A DNA stretch of 64,000 bases, taken from contig JAYEPQ010000012.1 in assembly GCA_036321105.1 (NCBI GenBank), forward strand, positions 15,994,780 through 16,058,779, read 5' to 3'. A program made the position numbers and the translations under genes. This stretch comes from Dracaena cambodiana. Its lineage: Eukaryota; Streptophyta; Magnoliopsida; Asparagales; Asparagaceae. This document shows positions 36,661-49,747 of the stretch, in pieces; the first letter of the stretch is position 1; each line of letters opens with the position of its first letter. A model generated the notes under the pieces. It was not told where the DNA came from. It ran no database searches and worked only from the letters and a program-made list of their open reading frames with translations.

Positions 36661-37837
36661 GTTCAAATTTTTTTTGTTCTTTTTCTTTCATTTTTTCTCA
36701 ATCTTTTTAGATCCGGCCTAATATTGCAATTGTTTGCTGCTTGATTACAAAGTGCGGCAAGGAATCTATCATTAGGCCATATTTTTTTCTACCTTTAGCT
36801 CCGACTATCCTCTTTTTTTTTTGTCAAAAAGGAAAAAGTATAGGATTTCTTGGTGACAAGGTAGATACATCTATTTATTTTCAAAAGAATTTCTCAAAAA
36901 TATTATGTGGGGTGATGTTGGATGATGAAGAAAATCAATCGGATTCCCAATGATTTTTAAATAAAGATGATATTTTTAACCAGCTACTTCTGACTCATCT
37001 AGCCCCCAAATTGTTATTAATCTGTAGGTTAGAATGAGATTTAATTTTTTAAAAAATATTTTTTTAATTTATTTTGTTATTGAATTTTGGCCGGTGATGT
37101 AAGAAAAATATTTGCTACTCTTGATGGGTTAAGAAAATCCATTTGATGATCTCTATCCACCAAGATCTCTGAGGCGTTTAGATAAAAAAATTTTTTCTTT
37201 TGAAAATTATTTTTCAATTAGTTATAATCTTTGTGAGCAAAGTGATGAGACAGAGTTTAGACTGAAATTAATGTGGATAGCAACACATAGTGCCTTCAAA
37301 GTTCTCTGATTGCTTTGATCCATATTTTTTTTTATATTAAAATCATTTTTAAATCCCCATTTATTATTATTTTTTTTTTATAGCTTGGGAATTTGGCATG
37401 TTTGTTTGTTCGATTTTGAGGAGAAAAGGATATGATTTAAAAGCAAAATCAAATATCAAACTTTTTGAGGTCCCATTTCAAAAATTTGTTACCTTTGTAA
37501 GTAGTAATATATTTGTTGAAAATGCATTATTATGCTTATGTTTTTAAAGTTAAATGAGTGCGTTTTGATTTATTTGGCCTAACGTTTCATTGGGAATTTA
37601 TTTGGCCTATTTTTCTCTAGGAGTTGACTTGGGAGATAAAAGGCTTAGTTATTGTATTATTTATATCAAACCACTGAGAGCAGATGACAGCATGCCATAT
37701 CAAAATTCCTAAATAGAGTCTTTAAAGCTTATAATAAAATGAAACAAGTCTGAATACAAATTCATATTTGATGAAGTAGATGAGCGAACACTACAGTCTC
37801 TGAGTTTATCGGCGTCTCAGTTTGGCTCTTATAGGGC

Positions 37838-37975
37838 TCCAGTATAAACGTACCTTGAAGCTTGACATGTTTATAGCATATTGAGATTTGGGAGCTTGAC
37901 ATGTTTATAGCATATTGAGATTTGGGAGTACCTCGAAGCTGGACAAGTACATAGCATATTGAGATTTGGAGTAGC
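37838..37975. repeat. Three tandem units of about 40 bases
   Basis: GCTTGACATGTTTATAGCAT ... TATTGAGATTTGGGA repeated twice, then a third diverged unit with GCTGGACAAGTACATAGCAT. Confidence 0.8.
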
Positions 37976-38044
37976 TGTGCTGTAATGAGATTTTATATAA
38001 TAAAATTTTATTTTTACTTTTTTTTTATTTGCTAAATCTAACTA

Positions 38045-38515
38045 AATTAATTAAATTAAGTTAATCAATTTAATAAACTAATTTCTTAATCAAAATAATT
38101 ATTTAAAAAAGGCTGTGCCTGGAATGACACGTGCACCTGGGCAATGGCTTGGCAAGTCAGCTCGTCATGCTTGTGTGTGGTCTTGTTGGCATGTTTTTTT
38201 TAATTTTTTAAATAACTATTTTATGTTGGTCTTGTTGGCATGTTTTTTTTAATTTTTTAAATAACTATTTTATGTTTGTTTAATTTTTTAAATAACTATT
38301 TTTGATTAATAAGTTAGTTTATTAAGTTAGTTAATTTAATTTAGTTGGGCAATGGCTTGGCAAGTCAGCTCTGTCATGTTTGTGTGTGGTCTTGTTGGCA
38401 TGTTTTTTTTAATTTTTTAAATAACTATTTTATGTTTGTTTAATTTTTTAAATAACTGTTTTTGATTAATAAGTTAGTTTATTAAGTTAGTTAATTTAAT
38501 TTAGTTAGATCCGTA
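38045..38515. repeat. AT-rich tandem and inverted repeat cluster
   Basis: Two long direct units (38140-38345, 38346-38515) share GGGCAATGGCTTGGCAAGTC, TGGTCTTGTTGGCATG and TTAATAAACTAA-type blocks. The left flank 38045-38110 is the inverse of the GATTAATAAGTTAGTTTATT block that ends each unit. Confidence 0.75.
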
Positions 38516-38589
38516 AGAAAGATAGTAAAATTGAAATTTTATTATATTAAGTCTTATTACATTAGCAAAATTACTTTATAACAGTGTGT

Positions 38590-39325
38590 TTGAGAGGAGA
38601 TAGGGTCCTGTCTATCACCTATCACCTTCAACTTGTTCATAGTATTTTTTTTATGAGACTTATTAGTTTTAAAAAAATTACATGAATAAAATTACAAATA
38701 GAGAATTTGAATAAAAAAATTATAATGGTGAAGATAAAAAATAAAGATTAAATAGTGTATAAGTCTTCAATTTTCATTCTTTATTAGGTGAGTTCTCTTG
38801 TCCCGATTCGTTAGATAGTTCTTATTCCATTTGTTCAACGTTGAGTCAGTCTCTCAAATAAATACACATATCTAGTGTGTTTGCTGTCATTGAGCTTTTT
38901 TACTCTGTTAGCACTCTACTACTGTATTAAAAGCAAATTCCAATGCTATTGTAAACATGAAGGGTTATTTATAAAGAGAAGAAGAGAATTTTTTTTGTAA
39001 AAAAAAATTTACAAAACATCCCCAATAGCCATTTTGACTGAGGTAAAATTTGCAAATTTTATTTGAAAGAACTTTTATAGTAGTTTCGTTGGGGAATTCT
39101 ATGAATTTTTTTTTTTTTTTGCAATAACACTCCCAAAAGAGTATAAAAGACCACTATTTAAAAAAAAAAAAAAAAACGTGCTGGGCCGTGCCCAACACGT
39201 GCCAGACACGGCTCGAGCCATAGCGTTGGGCCATACCGGACACGGCACGGCTTTGGCGAGCTGTGGTGGGCATATGCCTGGCACGTATCGGGCGTTGGAC
39301 ATACTTGGTCTATTTGCCACCCCTA
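38590..39325 (-). mobile_element. Non-autonomous hAT derivative (hAT A)
   Basis: The left part carries a degraded copy of the same transposase C-terminal region as the next element (CATTGAGCTTTTTTACTCTG ... CTACTGTATTAAAAGC). The middle of the transposase is missing. The right part has the AACGGCTAT-type CCCCAATAGCCATTTTGAC leader and the ACGTGCTGGGCCGTGCC GC-rich subterminus, and ends TTTGCCACCCCTA. The piece from about 39249 onward is repeated at 48033. Confidence 0.6.
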
Positions 39326-39431
39326 TATGGGAGTGCCTATTCAATTTTGAATGAATAAAAAAATAATTGGTTTATTAATGCCAGTATTGATTGTGTAATG
39401 GGCTAGAAATGCTTTGTTATCAACTCTTGAT

Positions 39432-41350
39432 TAAACCTGCCCAGTGGGCCGTGTCGGGCATGTCACGGGTGTGACGTGCCTCCGGCATGCCTGCCGGGCT
39501 CGTACCATTCCGTATCGGTCTATGTTATTAAAAAAAATTAAATAAGATTAGGAAACTATTTAGCTTCATTTAATTAGATTTAACAAGTAGTAATGACAGT
39601 AAATTTTTTTTTTATTATATTTAATATCATTACATTGATATAATTGCTTTATAAATCTTTTTAGAAGTTATACAAAGCCCGAAAGAAGGGAGAGGACCCT
39701 AACCGTCATACTCAATTTGTTCTTAGTATTTTTTCTAAGAGATTTATGAGTTAAAAATTACAAAAAAAATAATTAGAAAGTACATGAAAATCCGAGCAAA
39801 TGTAAATATTTTTAATCATGATTCATTTTCTTCTGGTAAGGTCTATATTACTAATTCATTAGTCAAATTTTATTCTCTATCTTCTGCGCCGTACCAATCT
39901 TTTAAGCAGACACATATCTCCAATATATCTGGTGCCATTGAGCTTCTCAACTCCGTGAGCACTCTACCACATGTGCTAAAAGCAGACTCCGATGCTACAG
40001 TAGACATCAGAGAAGTTAGTAGATCACAGGCCATGTTGGAAAGCACGAGATATATTTTTTCCTGTGATTTACACCAAGCCAAAATATCAAAGACTTCATA
40101 ATTTTTAGAGGATGCGTTATCTTCATAATTAGCTCTTTCTAAATAATAATGTAATTCATTAAAATATGTACTAGTTTGCCTTGCCTTTTTTCGGTGAAAT
40201 ATAGATGATATTATTGGATTACGGATTTCCCTAGTAGATGGTTCTTTTGTAGATTGTGTTAGCACACCATACATATTTTCATATATTTTATACATAATAT
40301 CTAAACAGATTTTAATATCATTAACTAAATCCCGTACATTATCTTCATAAGACATATTTGTATAAAATAAATTTATTAAAACTTCAAGTCCATCTAAACC
40401 CTAAACCCTATTATTGTTTTTTGTATACACCAATCTTGATCTATATAGTGAGCCGTTACGCATAAATAATTACACATATTTAGAGCTTCCCAACAATCTG
40501 CAGTTATATCAACTCTAAAAATTAAAAAAGTAAAAATAGTTATTAAAGTATCTCTATGCTCTTTATATAGTTTGAACATATCGGATGTAGATGTTGAACG
40601 TGGGACTTTTTTATATTCATCAGTAAATGTAATTTTACAAAATCTTTCAAATTTCTGATTTTCTGAAAAAGTAAAAGATTGTTCGTCATGTATTATAAAT
40701 CTTGCTAAATTTTCTCTTATTTTTATTGGATCATATTTACGTATACCTAACGATCCACTATATGTGCTTATTTGTGTTTTATGTGATTCATTTGCTTCAG
40801 AGAGAAAACTTACTTGAATCTTGTTTGGGAGACTTACTTGCTTGGGACTTTTGATCACTTGATTAAAACTTGGTAGAAAAAGTTGAGAATTTAAAATTTG
40901 AGAAGAGTTTTGAGAGAATGAATTTTGTTGTATAAATATGATTAATGAAATAGAGGAGATAATGAGATATTTATAGAGAAAGAAATGTTTTAATTTGCAA
41001 AAAAAAATTGCGAAAAACTCCCAACAGCTATTTTGACCATTGGGGAAAAAATTTGTAAATTAAAATTACAAGAAATCCCCTAACGACTATAAAAATAGCC
41101 GTTGGGGGCTCTTTGCAAAAACAAATTTGCAGAACCCCCCAAATCCCCCAACGGTTCTTTTTTTTTTTTTTTTAAATATATAAACGTGCCGGGTTGTGCC
41201 TAGCACGTGCCAGGCACGGCCCGGCACGGTTCGGCACGGCGGGGCCGCGCCGTGCAGACGGCACGACCGCCCTCGGCTCGGGCCATGGCGGGCACGTACG
41301 GCACGTGCCGGGCGTGCCCAAGGGGCTACCAGGCCTACTTAGCAAGTCTA
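39432..41350 (-). mobile_element. hAT element (hAT B) with 8-base target duplication
   Basis: Ends TAAACCTGCCCAGTGGGCC and (reverse) TAGACTTGCTAAGTAGGCC match at 14 of 19 positions. Target duplication CTCTTGAT at 39424-39431 and 41351-41358; the unoccupied site is seen at about 48212. GC-rich GGCACGG/CGTGCC subtermini. The interior is a minus-strand transposase with deletions. Confidence 0.88.
39870..40858 (-). pseudogene. hAT (RICESLEEPER-like) transposase, internally deleted
   Basis: Two frames on the minus strand. 40858-40394: IRENLARFIIHDEQSF, FERFCKITF, DITADCWEALNMCNYLCVTA, HYIDQDW. 40355-39870: the C-terminal dimerisation domain (VFDILAWCKSQEKIY, TVASESAFSTCGRVLTELRS, CLKDWYGAEDRE). 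The BED zinc finger is absent and the stretch between the two frames is much shorter than in full-length transposases, so it could not act alone. The dimerisation motif is well kept apart from small changes. Confidence 0.88.
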
Positions 41351-41889
41351 CTCTTGATGAGTCCTGAAATGCTTTGTTATCAAATCTTGATGAGCCTTCG
41401 TCACCATTTGAGGCATGAAATAATTGGCTTAGGAAATACTGGAAAAAATTATTCTTTCTGTTCTCACTAGGCTAAGCTCGCCTTAGCAAATGTATGTAGG
41501 TAACACAATCACAGTAAAATTAGAAGCAAAAGGTTGGTTCTCTTCGTAAATTTGTATGCTAGAATTTCCATCTCTTAATAAATTTGTATGCATGGCTAGA
41601 ATTTCTATCAAGGTGGTATTTTTTGTAAACTCCATTAAGCCGTTTAAGTAGTTTCTTTTCGTACCAATAAGTTTTATTTGTAATTGTATCAACTATTTTC
41701 AATTTGTGAAAGTACGGTGTAAAAAAGAATTGAGGGAGCAATAAATAATTCACTAAATTATATATCTCCATTAGTCACATCATTCTCGATAATTAATAGT
41801 ACAAATTATGAGAAGATATCAAAAGGCTCTTAGATGCCCCAAACCAATAAAACACTGATGATGAACTTGTTATTACAACGCAAATCTTC

Positions 41890-42170
41890 ATCTCAAGATT
41901 CGGCTTGTCCAATGTATATTCTCCTTGGATCAATGACTTTTAATCCAAATGGAATCCCAGCCGTGTCTTCTCTTTCTTCCTCTTTCAAAAGAAATTTAAT
42001 TTGAAGGCACCTACCGTTACTCTTTGCTCTACTGCATAGATCTCCAACTCCGGATCTTGTATAACCGCCACACTCCGCAAGGTGTCAAGGTATAATGAAA
42101 ACACTAGATCAAACTGTTGGAAAAGAATCTTGCACCCACTAAAACTATGCCAAAGGCACCAATGCCTCAA
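41890..42170 (-). pseudogene. Unidentified protein-coding remnant, kept in both duplicate copies
   Basis: On the minus strand a frame reads LYLDTLRSVAVIQDPELEI and VTVGAFKL. After a one-base shift in a T-run it continues as LLKEEEREDTAGIPFGLKVI and DPRRIYIGQAES to about 41905. The same frames persist at 50290-50010. The composition looks like real protein, but I do not recognise the family. Confidence 0.4.
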
Positions 42171-42183
42171 TTTGGGGCTCCGT

Positions 42184-42670
42184 TAGGGGTGAATATCGGT
42201 TGGTTCGGTTCCGTTTTGGGTGAAAAAATTCCAATCAAAAACCAAACTGAAATAGTATAACCGAAACTGAAACCGACCGAACTCCCAAGAAAACTAAAAC
42301 CAAAACCAAATTTTCGGTTCGGTTTAGTTCGGTCAATTTTCGGTATCTGGGGTTTGAAATTAAATATGTGATAAATGCGTATATTTTATAGGAAAAATAA
42401 TTTTCCTTTATATTTTTTTCTTTTTCTATTAAAATAACAATCACATGTTTTTTTGTAAAAAAATTTTAAAAAAACACATTAAAAATAAATCAAAGAAAAA
42501 GAAAAAAATTACAATTGCAAAATTTTGGTTTTTTTGATCGGTTTCGATTAGAGCTAAAGCCACCGAAACTCGACCCGAAATCCATAATTAATTTCGGTTT
42601 TTAAACCGAACCGAAAACCGAATAAACCGAATCGTTCGATTCGGTTTTTTTGGATTTATGCTCAGCCCTA
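42184..42670. mobile_element. hAT-type MITE, TAGGGGTGAGCA/GGTTCGGTT family, copy 2
   Basis: TAGGGGTGAATATCGG at the left, GCTCAGCCCTA at the right, GGTTCGGTT blocks near both ends. Shares its position with the copy at 50301, so it predates the duplication. Confidence 0.8.
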
Positions 42671-42787
42671 GGCACTAGTGCCCTAGCGACAAGCCTGGCT
42701 ATCGAGAGTGAGTCCCGTGCAAAAAAGTACAAACTTACTTTCTGAGTAAGTTATGGCACTCTGATGTCGACACCGACATCTTGCTAA

Positions 42788-43250
42788 TGTTAGATACCAT
42801 ACGAAAATTACACAATAGATCTTTATGTCAAATTACCAAGAAATTATATATAAAATATGCGGAAGCGTACCTGAATTCATATCAAATCATCAAGTTGTAG
42901 AGCCGTACGATTGGTCTTTCAAATCTACACGTTTTTCTAAAAGAACCTTTTTAACTTTTCTCTCTAATTTTTCTTTGTCGATAGGAAACAGAAAAGAATC
43001 AAAATGACGTATGATGTGGGGACCATAACTATCTTTTTATAGACAAATCTGTCTATTGGTATTTCTAATTTAACTCGTCATAAAATCAAAAATTGCTCAT
43101 TAGGTTTTTACACATAAAGGCCCACATCCTATTAGATACTTTAAAGCCCAACTTAATTAGATCACTTTTAATTGGATCCAACCATATTAGACAATTTACA
43201 ATGCATGATTATTTCACATATATGGGCTAATGTTGGATAATGATCCAACA
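42788..43250 (-). repeat. 3' LTR of the left-copy copia element (463 bases)
   Basis: TGTTAGATACC ... GATCCAACA, preceded by GCTAA (42783-42787). The polypurine tract, read on the minus strand as AAGTGGGAGAT, abuts its inner end at 43251. Same length as both LTRs of the right-copy element. Confidence 0.9.
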
Positions 43251-46200
43251 ATCTCCCACTTAGACCATATATGTAACCTTATAATCATATTTTGCATAAT
43301 TACCGAATGAGCTCAAATTTACTGTCATTTTCGAAATATATCTATAACCAATCCGGTCCATCAATCATACTAACATAGGATCAAAGCGGATTTTGTTACA
43401 GTAATCGTAACTCAACCCATCAATGGTCACGTATATCAATACAACTACTTGACAAGGATCATGATGTAGATGTGTGCATTGAAATTTTATGTAATGTGAT
43501 CTTAACATGCATATTTCCAATTGGTCCACCCTTAAATCTTATTGAGATCAAACAACATAATAATTCAGAGTGTGAATAAAATAAAACCTTATTTTTACAA
43601 AAAATAACCTTAATATTATAAACATAAATAACTGAAATATGTCTATATCATAAGAGCATTTTATAATACAAACTCCCACTAAAACTGAATATCATCAATA
43701 AACATACACCCATATAAGCAGTATGCTCATAAAACACTTTGGGTGGCAATCTCTTAGTAAGCGAATCCGCAATCATGGAGTTTGTTCGTATGTGCTCTAT
43801 AAATAACTGTCCACTCTGAACTCTTTCTTTCACAACCAGAAACTTGATGTCTATATGCTTCGACTTCGTCGAGCTCCTGTTGTTGTTGGAATATAGAACT
43901 GCTGACTTATTGCCACAAAATAACTTGAGTGGCATATCAATAGAGTCAACTATGCGCAGTCCCATGACAAAATTTCGCAGCCATATCCCGTAATTTGATG
44001 CCTCATAATACATTATAAACTCAGCTGTTATAATAGAAGAGGCTATAAGAGACTGTTTAGCACTTTTCTAAGAGACAGCTCCTCCAGCTAGAAGATAAAT
44101 GTAATCTGATATGGATTTCATACTATCTTGGCATCCAGCAAAATCAGAGTTAGTATACCTAATGATCTCAATATGATCTGACCTCCGATACGTGAACATG
44201 TAATCCTTTATTCTCTGTAAGTATCGTAAAACCCTTTTGGCTGCTTTCCAATAGTCTGCTCCTGGATTGCTTAAATACCTGCCCAACATCCCTGTAACGT
44301 ACGCGATATTTGGACGCATACAAACCTGAGATACATAAGACTCCCCACTGCTGAGCCATAAGGAATCTTCTGCATTTTCTTTTCCTCAAAATCATTCTTA
44401 GGGCACTGATTGAGACTAAACCTGTCTCCCTTAGCCTTAGGGATATCACCTGGTTTACAATCTTGCATGCCATATCTTTTGAGAACCTTTTCGATATAGC
44501 TCTTTTGTGATAATCCAAAAATGCATCAAGAGCGATCTCGGTATATCTGAATCCCTAATATAAAAGGCGCGTCACCAAGATCCTTCATCTCAAAATACTT
44601 AGTTAGAAATCTCTTGGTTTCGTGCAATATGCATATATCGTTGCTGGTAAGTAAAATGTCATCAACATATAATACTAAGAAAATATATTTACTCCCACAG
44701 AACTTATGGTATACACAGTCATCGACCAAGTTCACCTCAAAATCGAATGAGATGATCACTTGATGAAACTTGAAATACCATTATCGAGAAGCTTGCTTGA
44801 GACCATAGATGGATTTCTTAAGTTTGCAAACCATACGACACAAAGTTTTCTAGCTGGACTATATATATCGTCTCGTCAATGTCACCATTGAGAAATGCTA
44901 TTTTGACATCCATCTGATATAACTCAAGATTGAAATGTATCACCAATACCATTATAATCCTAAAAGAGTTCTTTAAAGAAACCGGAAAAAAAGTCTCTTT
45001 ATAGTTGATGTCTTCTTTCTACGTAAAGCCATTTGCAACAAGACGAGATTTATACCTTTCCACATCGCCGTTCAAATCCTTGTCGGTCTTAAATATTCAT
45101 TTGCAACTAATAAGTTTCGCTCCTTCTGGCAATGGGATAAGATCCTACACATCATTGTCCTTCATGGACTTTATCTCCTCATTCATAGATCTATCCACTT
45201 TTGAAAGTTAGAACTTTTGATGGCTTGACGGAAATTGATCGGGTCATTTTCAATCACTTCAACGTCTACCTCATGTTCTTAGAGAAATACAATGTAATAA
45301 TCTGGCAATGCACTTCTCCCTCTCGAGTGGATCTCCTTAACGGCATAGGTTCTTGAGGTGCCAGAGTTTGCTTGAACGGGAAGTTGTTCGACATTGTCTT
45401 GATCTATTATGTCTTGAACAAGGTCAGGAATGAAATCCTGATCAATGCCAATAACACATGTGGGAATATCAATACATTCCTCTTCAAAGACAAAGTCCCT
45501 GCTTTTATCTCCTCTCTCAAATTTGACATCCTCAAAGAATCGGGCATTTTCCGTCTCGAAAATCGACATAGTCGTGGGATTATAAAACTTGTACCCCCTG
45601 GATCTTTCAGAGTATCCAATGAAGTAGCAACTAAACGTTTTTGAGTCCAGTTTTCTTTCATTTCGCCTATAAAGCCTTGCCTCAGCTGGACATCCCCAAA
45701 CGTGTAAGTGCTTAAGACTAGACTTTTTGCTTTTCCATAGCTCATAAGAGGTTTTGGCAGTCACTTTAGTTGGAACTCTATTAAGGATATATACTGCAGT
45801 CTTAAGTGCTTCTCCCCAGAGTAATTTAGGTACGATAGAATGATTAATCATACTCCTTATCATGTCTTTGAGCATTCTGTTTCGTCTTTCAGCAATACCA
45901 TTCATAGTGGGCGAACCCGGCATAGTGTATTGTGGGACGATACCGCATTCCTCTAGGAATTTAGCAAAAGGGCCTGAACGTTGTTTACCTGAACCGTCAT
46001 ATCTGTCATAGTATTTATCACCATGGTCAGACCTGACGCTTTTGATCCTTTTACTGAGTTGGTTCTCAACTTCAGCCTTATAATTTTTGAACACTTCTAG
46101 CGATTGTCCTTTTATGAATGAGATATAGATATCCATATTTAGAGAAATTGTCTATAAATGAGATAAAGTATTGTTGACAATTCCACGCAATAGTAGGAAA

Positions 46201-48000
46201 TGACCCACAAATATCCGTATGAATAAATTCTAAGACGTCTAAAGTCCTGTTGGGTTCAAATCTCTTTTTGTTGGTTTGTTTTCTCTTTATGCAGTTAACA
46301 CAAATATCAAAGTCTGTGAAATCTAAGGGATCATGAATTTTGTCTGATACAACTCTCTCAATTCTCCGGCTGGAGATGTGACATAATTTCTTGTGGCATA
46401 ATGCAGCCGAATTCTAATTGGTTAATTTTCTCTTTACACCTCGAGTACTTAAATACAGAGATTCATTAAATGAAGCTATTGTGTTAATTGAATATAGATT
46501 ATCGTAACTTGATAAAGAACTGGATCCAACCAAATTTGAATTATGAAACAAACTAAATTTTCCATTTTCAAATGAATAAGAAAAACCAAATTTGTCCAAA
46601 GCAGAAATAAAAATCAAATTCTGTCTAAAAGATGGTACAACAAATGTCTCATCAAGTTCCAAATAAAATCCAATTTTTAACAATACTCTAAACTTTCTAA
46701 TTGCCTCAACTTGAACCTTCTTGCCATCACCCACATAGATATATCTTTCAACATCATTTGGTTTTCGGCAACTCAGGCAACCCTGCATAGACACACTGAT
46801 GTGAGTGGTTGCACCAGAATCTATCCACCATGTGTGTACATGTACCGAAGTTAAATTAATTTCAGAACAAACTAGATTAAGAAGCATATCTTTCTTAGCA
46901 CGCCAAGCGTGATAGTTACTGTGATACTTCTTTATATGCCCTTCTACTCCACAGAAAAAACAACCAGTACCTTCCAATTGAATCGGTTTCTTTTGTTGTT
47001 TCTTCTGATGTGTTGTATCTGCAGTTTTCTTATCCTTTTTCCACTTTTGTTTTCGCTTATCCTTAGAGTTTGAGGCTAAGTGAGCATTCTCTGTCTTTTC
47101 CAGCTTCAGCCTATCCTCCTCTTGAACACAGTGTGAGATGAGCTCATTCAGAAACTAAATCTCTTTCTGACAATTGTAACTCACCTTAAACTGGCTGAAC
47201 TGAGTGGGGAGGAATATCAGAACTAGATGCACTAGCAAGTCCTCAGAAAGTTCAAACTTAAGTGTTTTCAATTTTGAAGCCAGATGAGACATCTCCATGG
47301 TGTACTCCCTAATATTGCCTTTACCTTACATTAAAATAAGATTTGTCAAGAGTGTACCAATTTCAGCCTTTTCGTTCTTGACAAATCTCTTTTCAATATC
47401 CGCAAGGAACTCCTTAGCCGTAGTAATCTTTTCAGATATTATGCCCCTGAATGCTTCTGGAATGGCTTCCTTCATGATCATTAGACACATGCGATTTGAC
47501 TTCTCCCACCTCTCAATGTCCCTCTTTTGTTCAGAGGAACTTTCAGCAGTGAGAGGTGCAGGAGGAGGAGATCTTAGCGCAAGATCAAGATCCTTGACTC
47601 CGAGGACAATCAAAAGATTTTCTTGCCATGACTTGAAGTTAGAGCGATTTAGTATAGAAATTGAATTGATGTTGGCACTAATATTAGCAGGATTTTGTAA
47701 AGCTAAATCCAGAGAATAATGAACAAAAATAACAAGCTCGCATTAGTTCATTAACCAAATAATAATAATAATTTCAAATAAATGTAAACCCCATCTCAAG
47801 ATATCGGGATTCCATTAATATTTTATCTTTGGACAACAATATTAATTTCTAAGTGATATCTTGGTGTAATAATCAAATACTGATGATAAATAATATATCA
47901 AACAATAAATCTTCTTTTGGGCCGATTCATTGTTTGCATGTAAACTAAATAATCACCATGCATTTATTACCACAGGTATACATACAATTCTATTAAATAT
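43251..48000 (-). mobile_element. Ty1/copia interior, left copy, lacking its 5' LTR
   Basis: Minus-strand domains: gag 47613-47326, zinc-knuckle (CFFCGVEGHIKKYHSNYHAW, the last Cys replaced), protease with an intact DSGAT near 46815, integrase (46136-45279, with SPTMNGIAERRNR), reverse transcriptase with YVDD near 44670, RNase H 44319-43650. Stops and frameshifts separate the domains, so it is inactive. The interior ends at the duplication junction and no 5' LTR or primer site follows. Confidence 0.9.
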
Positions 48001-48032
48001 TTATTACCACAGGTAAACTAAATAATCACGTG
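48001..48032. other. Duplication junction with filler DNA copied from nearby
   Basis: 48001-48014 (TTATTACCACAGGT) repeats 47964-47977, and 48015-48029 (AAACTAAATAATCAC) repeats 47942-47956. After that the sequence jumps to the interior of hAT A (39249 equivalent). Confidence 0.75.
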
Positions 48033-48463
48033 GGCTTTGACGAGCTGTGGTGGGCATGTGTCCAGCACGTGCCGGACGTTGGGCATGCCTGGCCTATTTG
48101 CCACCCATAGAGGGGAGTCCCTATTCAATTTTGAGTCAATAAAAAAATAATTGGTTTATTAATGCCAATATTGATTATGTAATGGGCTAGAAATGCTTTG
48201 TTATCATCTCTTGATGAGCCTTCGTCACCATTTGAGGCATGAAATAATCGGTCAAGGAAATACTGGAAAAATTATTCTTTCTGTTCTCGCTAGGCTAAGC
48301 TCGCCTTAGCAAATGTATGTAGGTAACACAAACACAAAGTAAAATTAGAAGCAAAAGGTTGGTTCTCTTCGTAAATTTGTATGCTAGAATTTCCATCTCT
48401 TAATAAATTTGTATGCATGGCTAGAATTTCCATCAAAGTGGTATTTTTTGTAAACTCTTTAAG

Positions 48464-49747
48464 GGGAGTTTCGAGATGGGCACAACTTTTTTTCCTAGTG
48501 AGACCACTTAAAATGTTTGTTTTATTTACTACTTTACCATCAATTTTTTTAGTCAAAACTATCCCTTTTTCACCTCCTCCTTCATCCTCCCAGCGTCCAT
48601 TTATTTCCCCGTGTGCAAACAGAGCAGAGGTAGAGAAAAAGGTAGGGAAAAATCTTATTTCAGAATCCAAACCCCATTTCTTTTTAATATTAACTCATTT
48701 TAATAAATAATCACGAAAATTAAAATTTATATTTAGTTTAAATCGGTTTTTTCATTGTAAAACTCTAGAAAAGATGAAAAATTTTCTTTTGTGAGTCTAC
48801 GAGGAAGAAAATAGAGATGCGTAACTTGACAATGGTTCTATTTTTTGTCATTCACTCTACTTAATCTGTTTCATGTTATTCAGTTTCAGATCCTACTATT
48901 GTTTGCTTAAATCGGTTTTTTCATTGTAAAACTCTGGCTCCTTGTCCGGGCTAGCCAGCCCGGATCAACTGGGTTGATCCGGGGCTGATAGCCCGGATCG
49001 AGTTAAAAATGGCTAAGAGTCATGGAAAGAAATATTTCTTCGAAAGAAATATTTCTTCGAGTATAAGAAGGTTTAGGTTAATAGAGGGGTTTGATCAGAA
49101 AATTCTATTCGCTTTACTTAGATAAAAATATAGATAATAATATAGATTAAACATTAAAAATACAAGATATTTGATGAGATAAATGTAGTGACATAAAGAG
49201 AAATTTTTGTTACAATGACTGCACATGTGAATGAATGCTATTTAATGATAATGGTAGAAACTACTATGCATTACTTTATAAATAGGTAATTATTTGTTAA
49301 TTATGTGCATGCAATTTGTTAATAAATCTCTTGATAAGCACATACAATTTGTGGCTTAGTGTCGTTCGTCAGCGGTGGGGTCGGTCGGGACGCGGGCGAC
49401 CGGAGCGAGAGAAGCGGCCGAAGGGGCGGGAAATAGTGGGTGGTCCGGCGAAGTCTTGGGAGAGAAGGTGGAAAAGAGATTTGGAGTTCTTAGGAGAGGG
49501 AGTGGAAAGGAAATTTGGGTTTTATGGAGGAGGAAAAGGTAAGAGAGATGCGTTGGGAGAGAGAGAAGTTAGGTGTTAAAGGAGATGGGTTTGGGAACGT
49601 AGGAGAAAAAGAGAGGGAGATGGTAAGGGTAATTCGGAGATGTAGGTGTACTCATTAGGAAAAACCAAGATTTTTTAAAAGAAAAAATGTGCGCACTTGG
49701 AAAAGTGGGCTCACTGGGAAAAAAAGTGCGCCCATCTAGAAATTCCC
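48464..49747. mobile_element. MULE-family element in the right duplicate, possible Pack-MULE
   Basis: Ends GGGAGTTTCGAGATGGGCAC and (reverse) GGGAATTTCTAGATGGGCGC, continuing as inverted CCTAGTGAGACCACTT / CCCAGTGAGCCCACTT. A perfect 9-base duplication CTCTTTAAG (48455-48463, 49748-49756); the left duplicate has one unoccupied site. The interior holds TCCGGGCTAGCCAGCCCGGA palindromes (48945-49000) and a GC-rich segment (49360-49600) that looks captured but has no recognised product. Confidence 0.88.

Larger units (their letters stand above)
39249..48000. repeat. Left copy of a tandem segmental duplication
   Basis: Collinear with 48033-56097: hAT A terminus, TTCAATTTTGA...ATAAAAAAATAATTGG spacer, GGTTCGGTT MITE, copia 3' LTR and copia interior. 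It differs by a private hAT insertion (39432-41350) and lacks the MULE found in the other copy. Without these insertions both copies are about 6.8 kb. Confidence 0.9.

Noticed and set aside
36741..36953. Short frame downstream of the telo-box promoter as its gene
   Set aside because: 70 residues with no recognisable family; kept only as part of the orphan-promoter observation.
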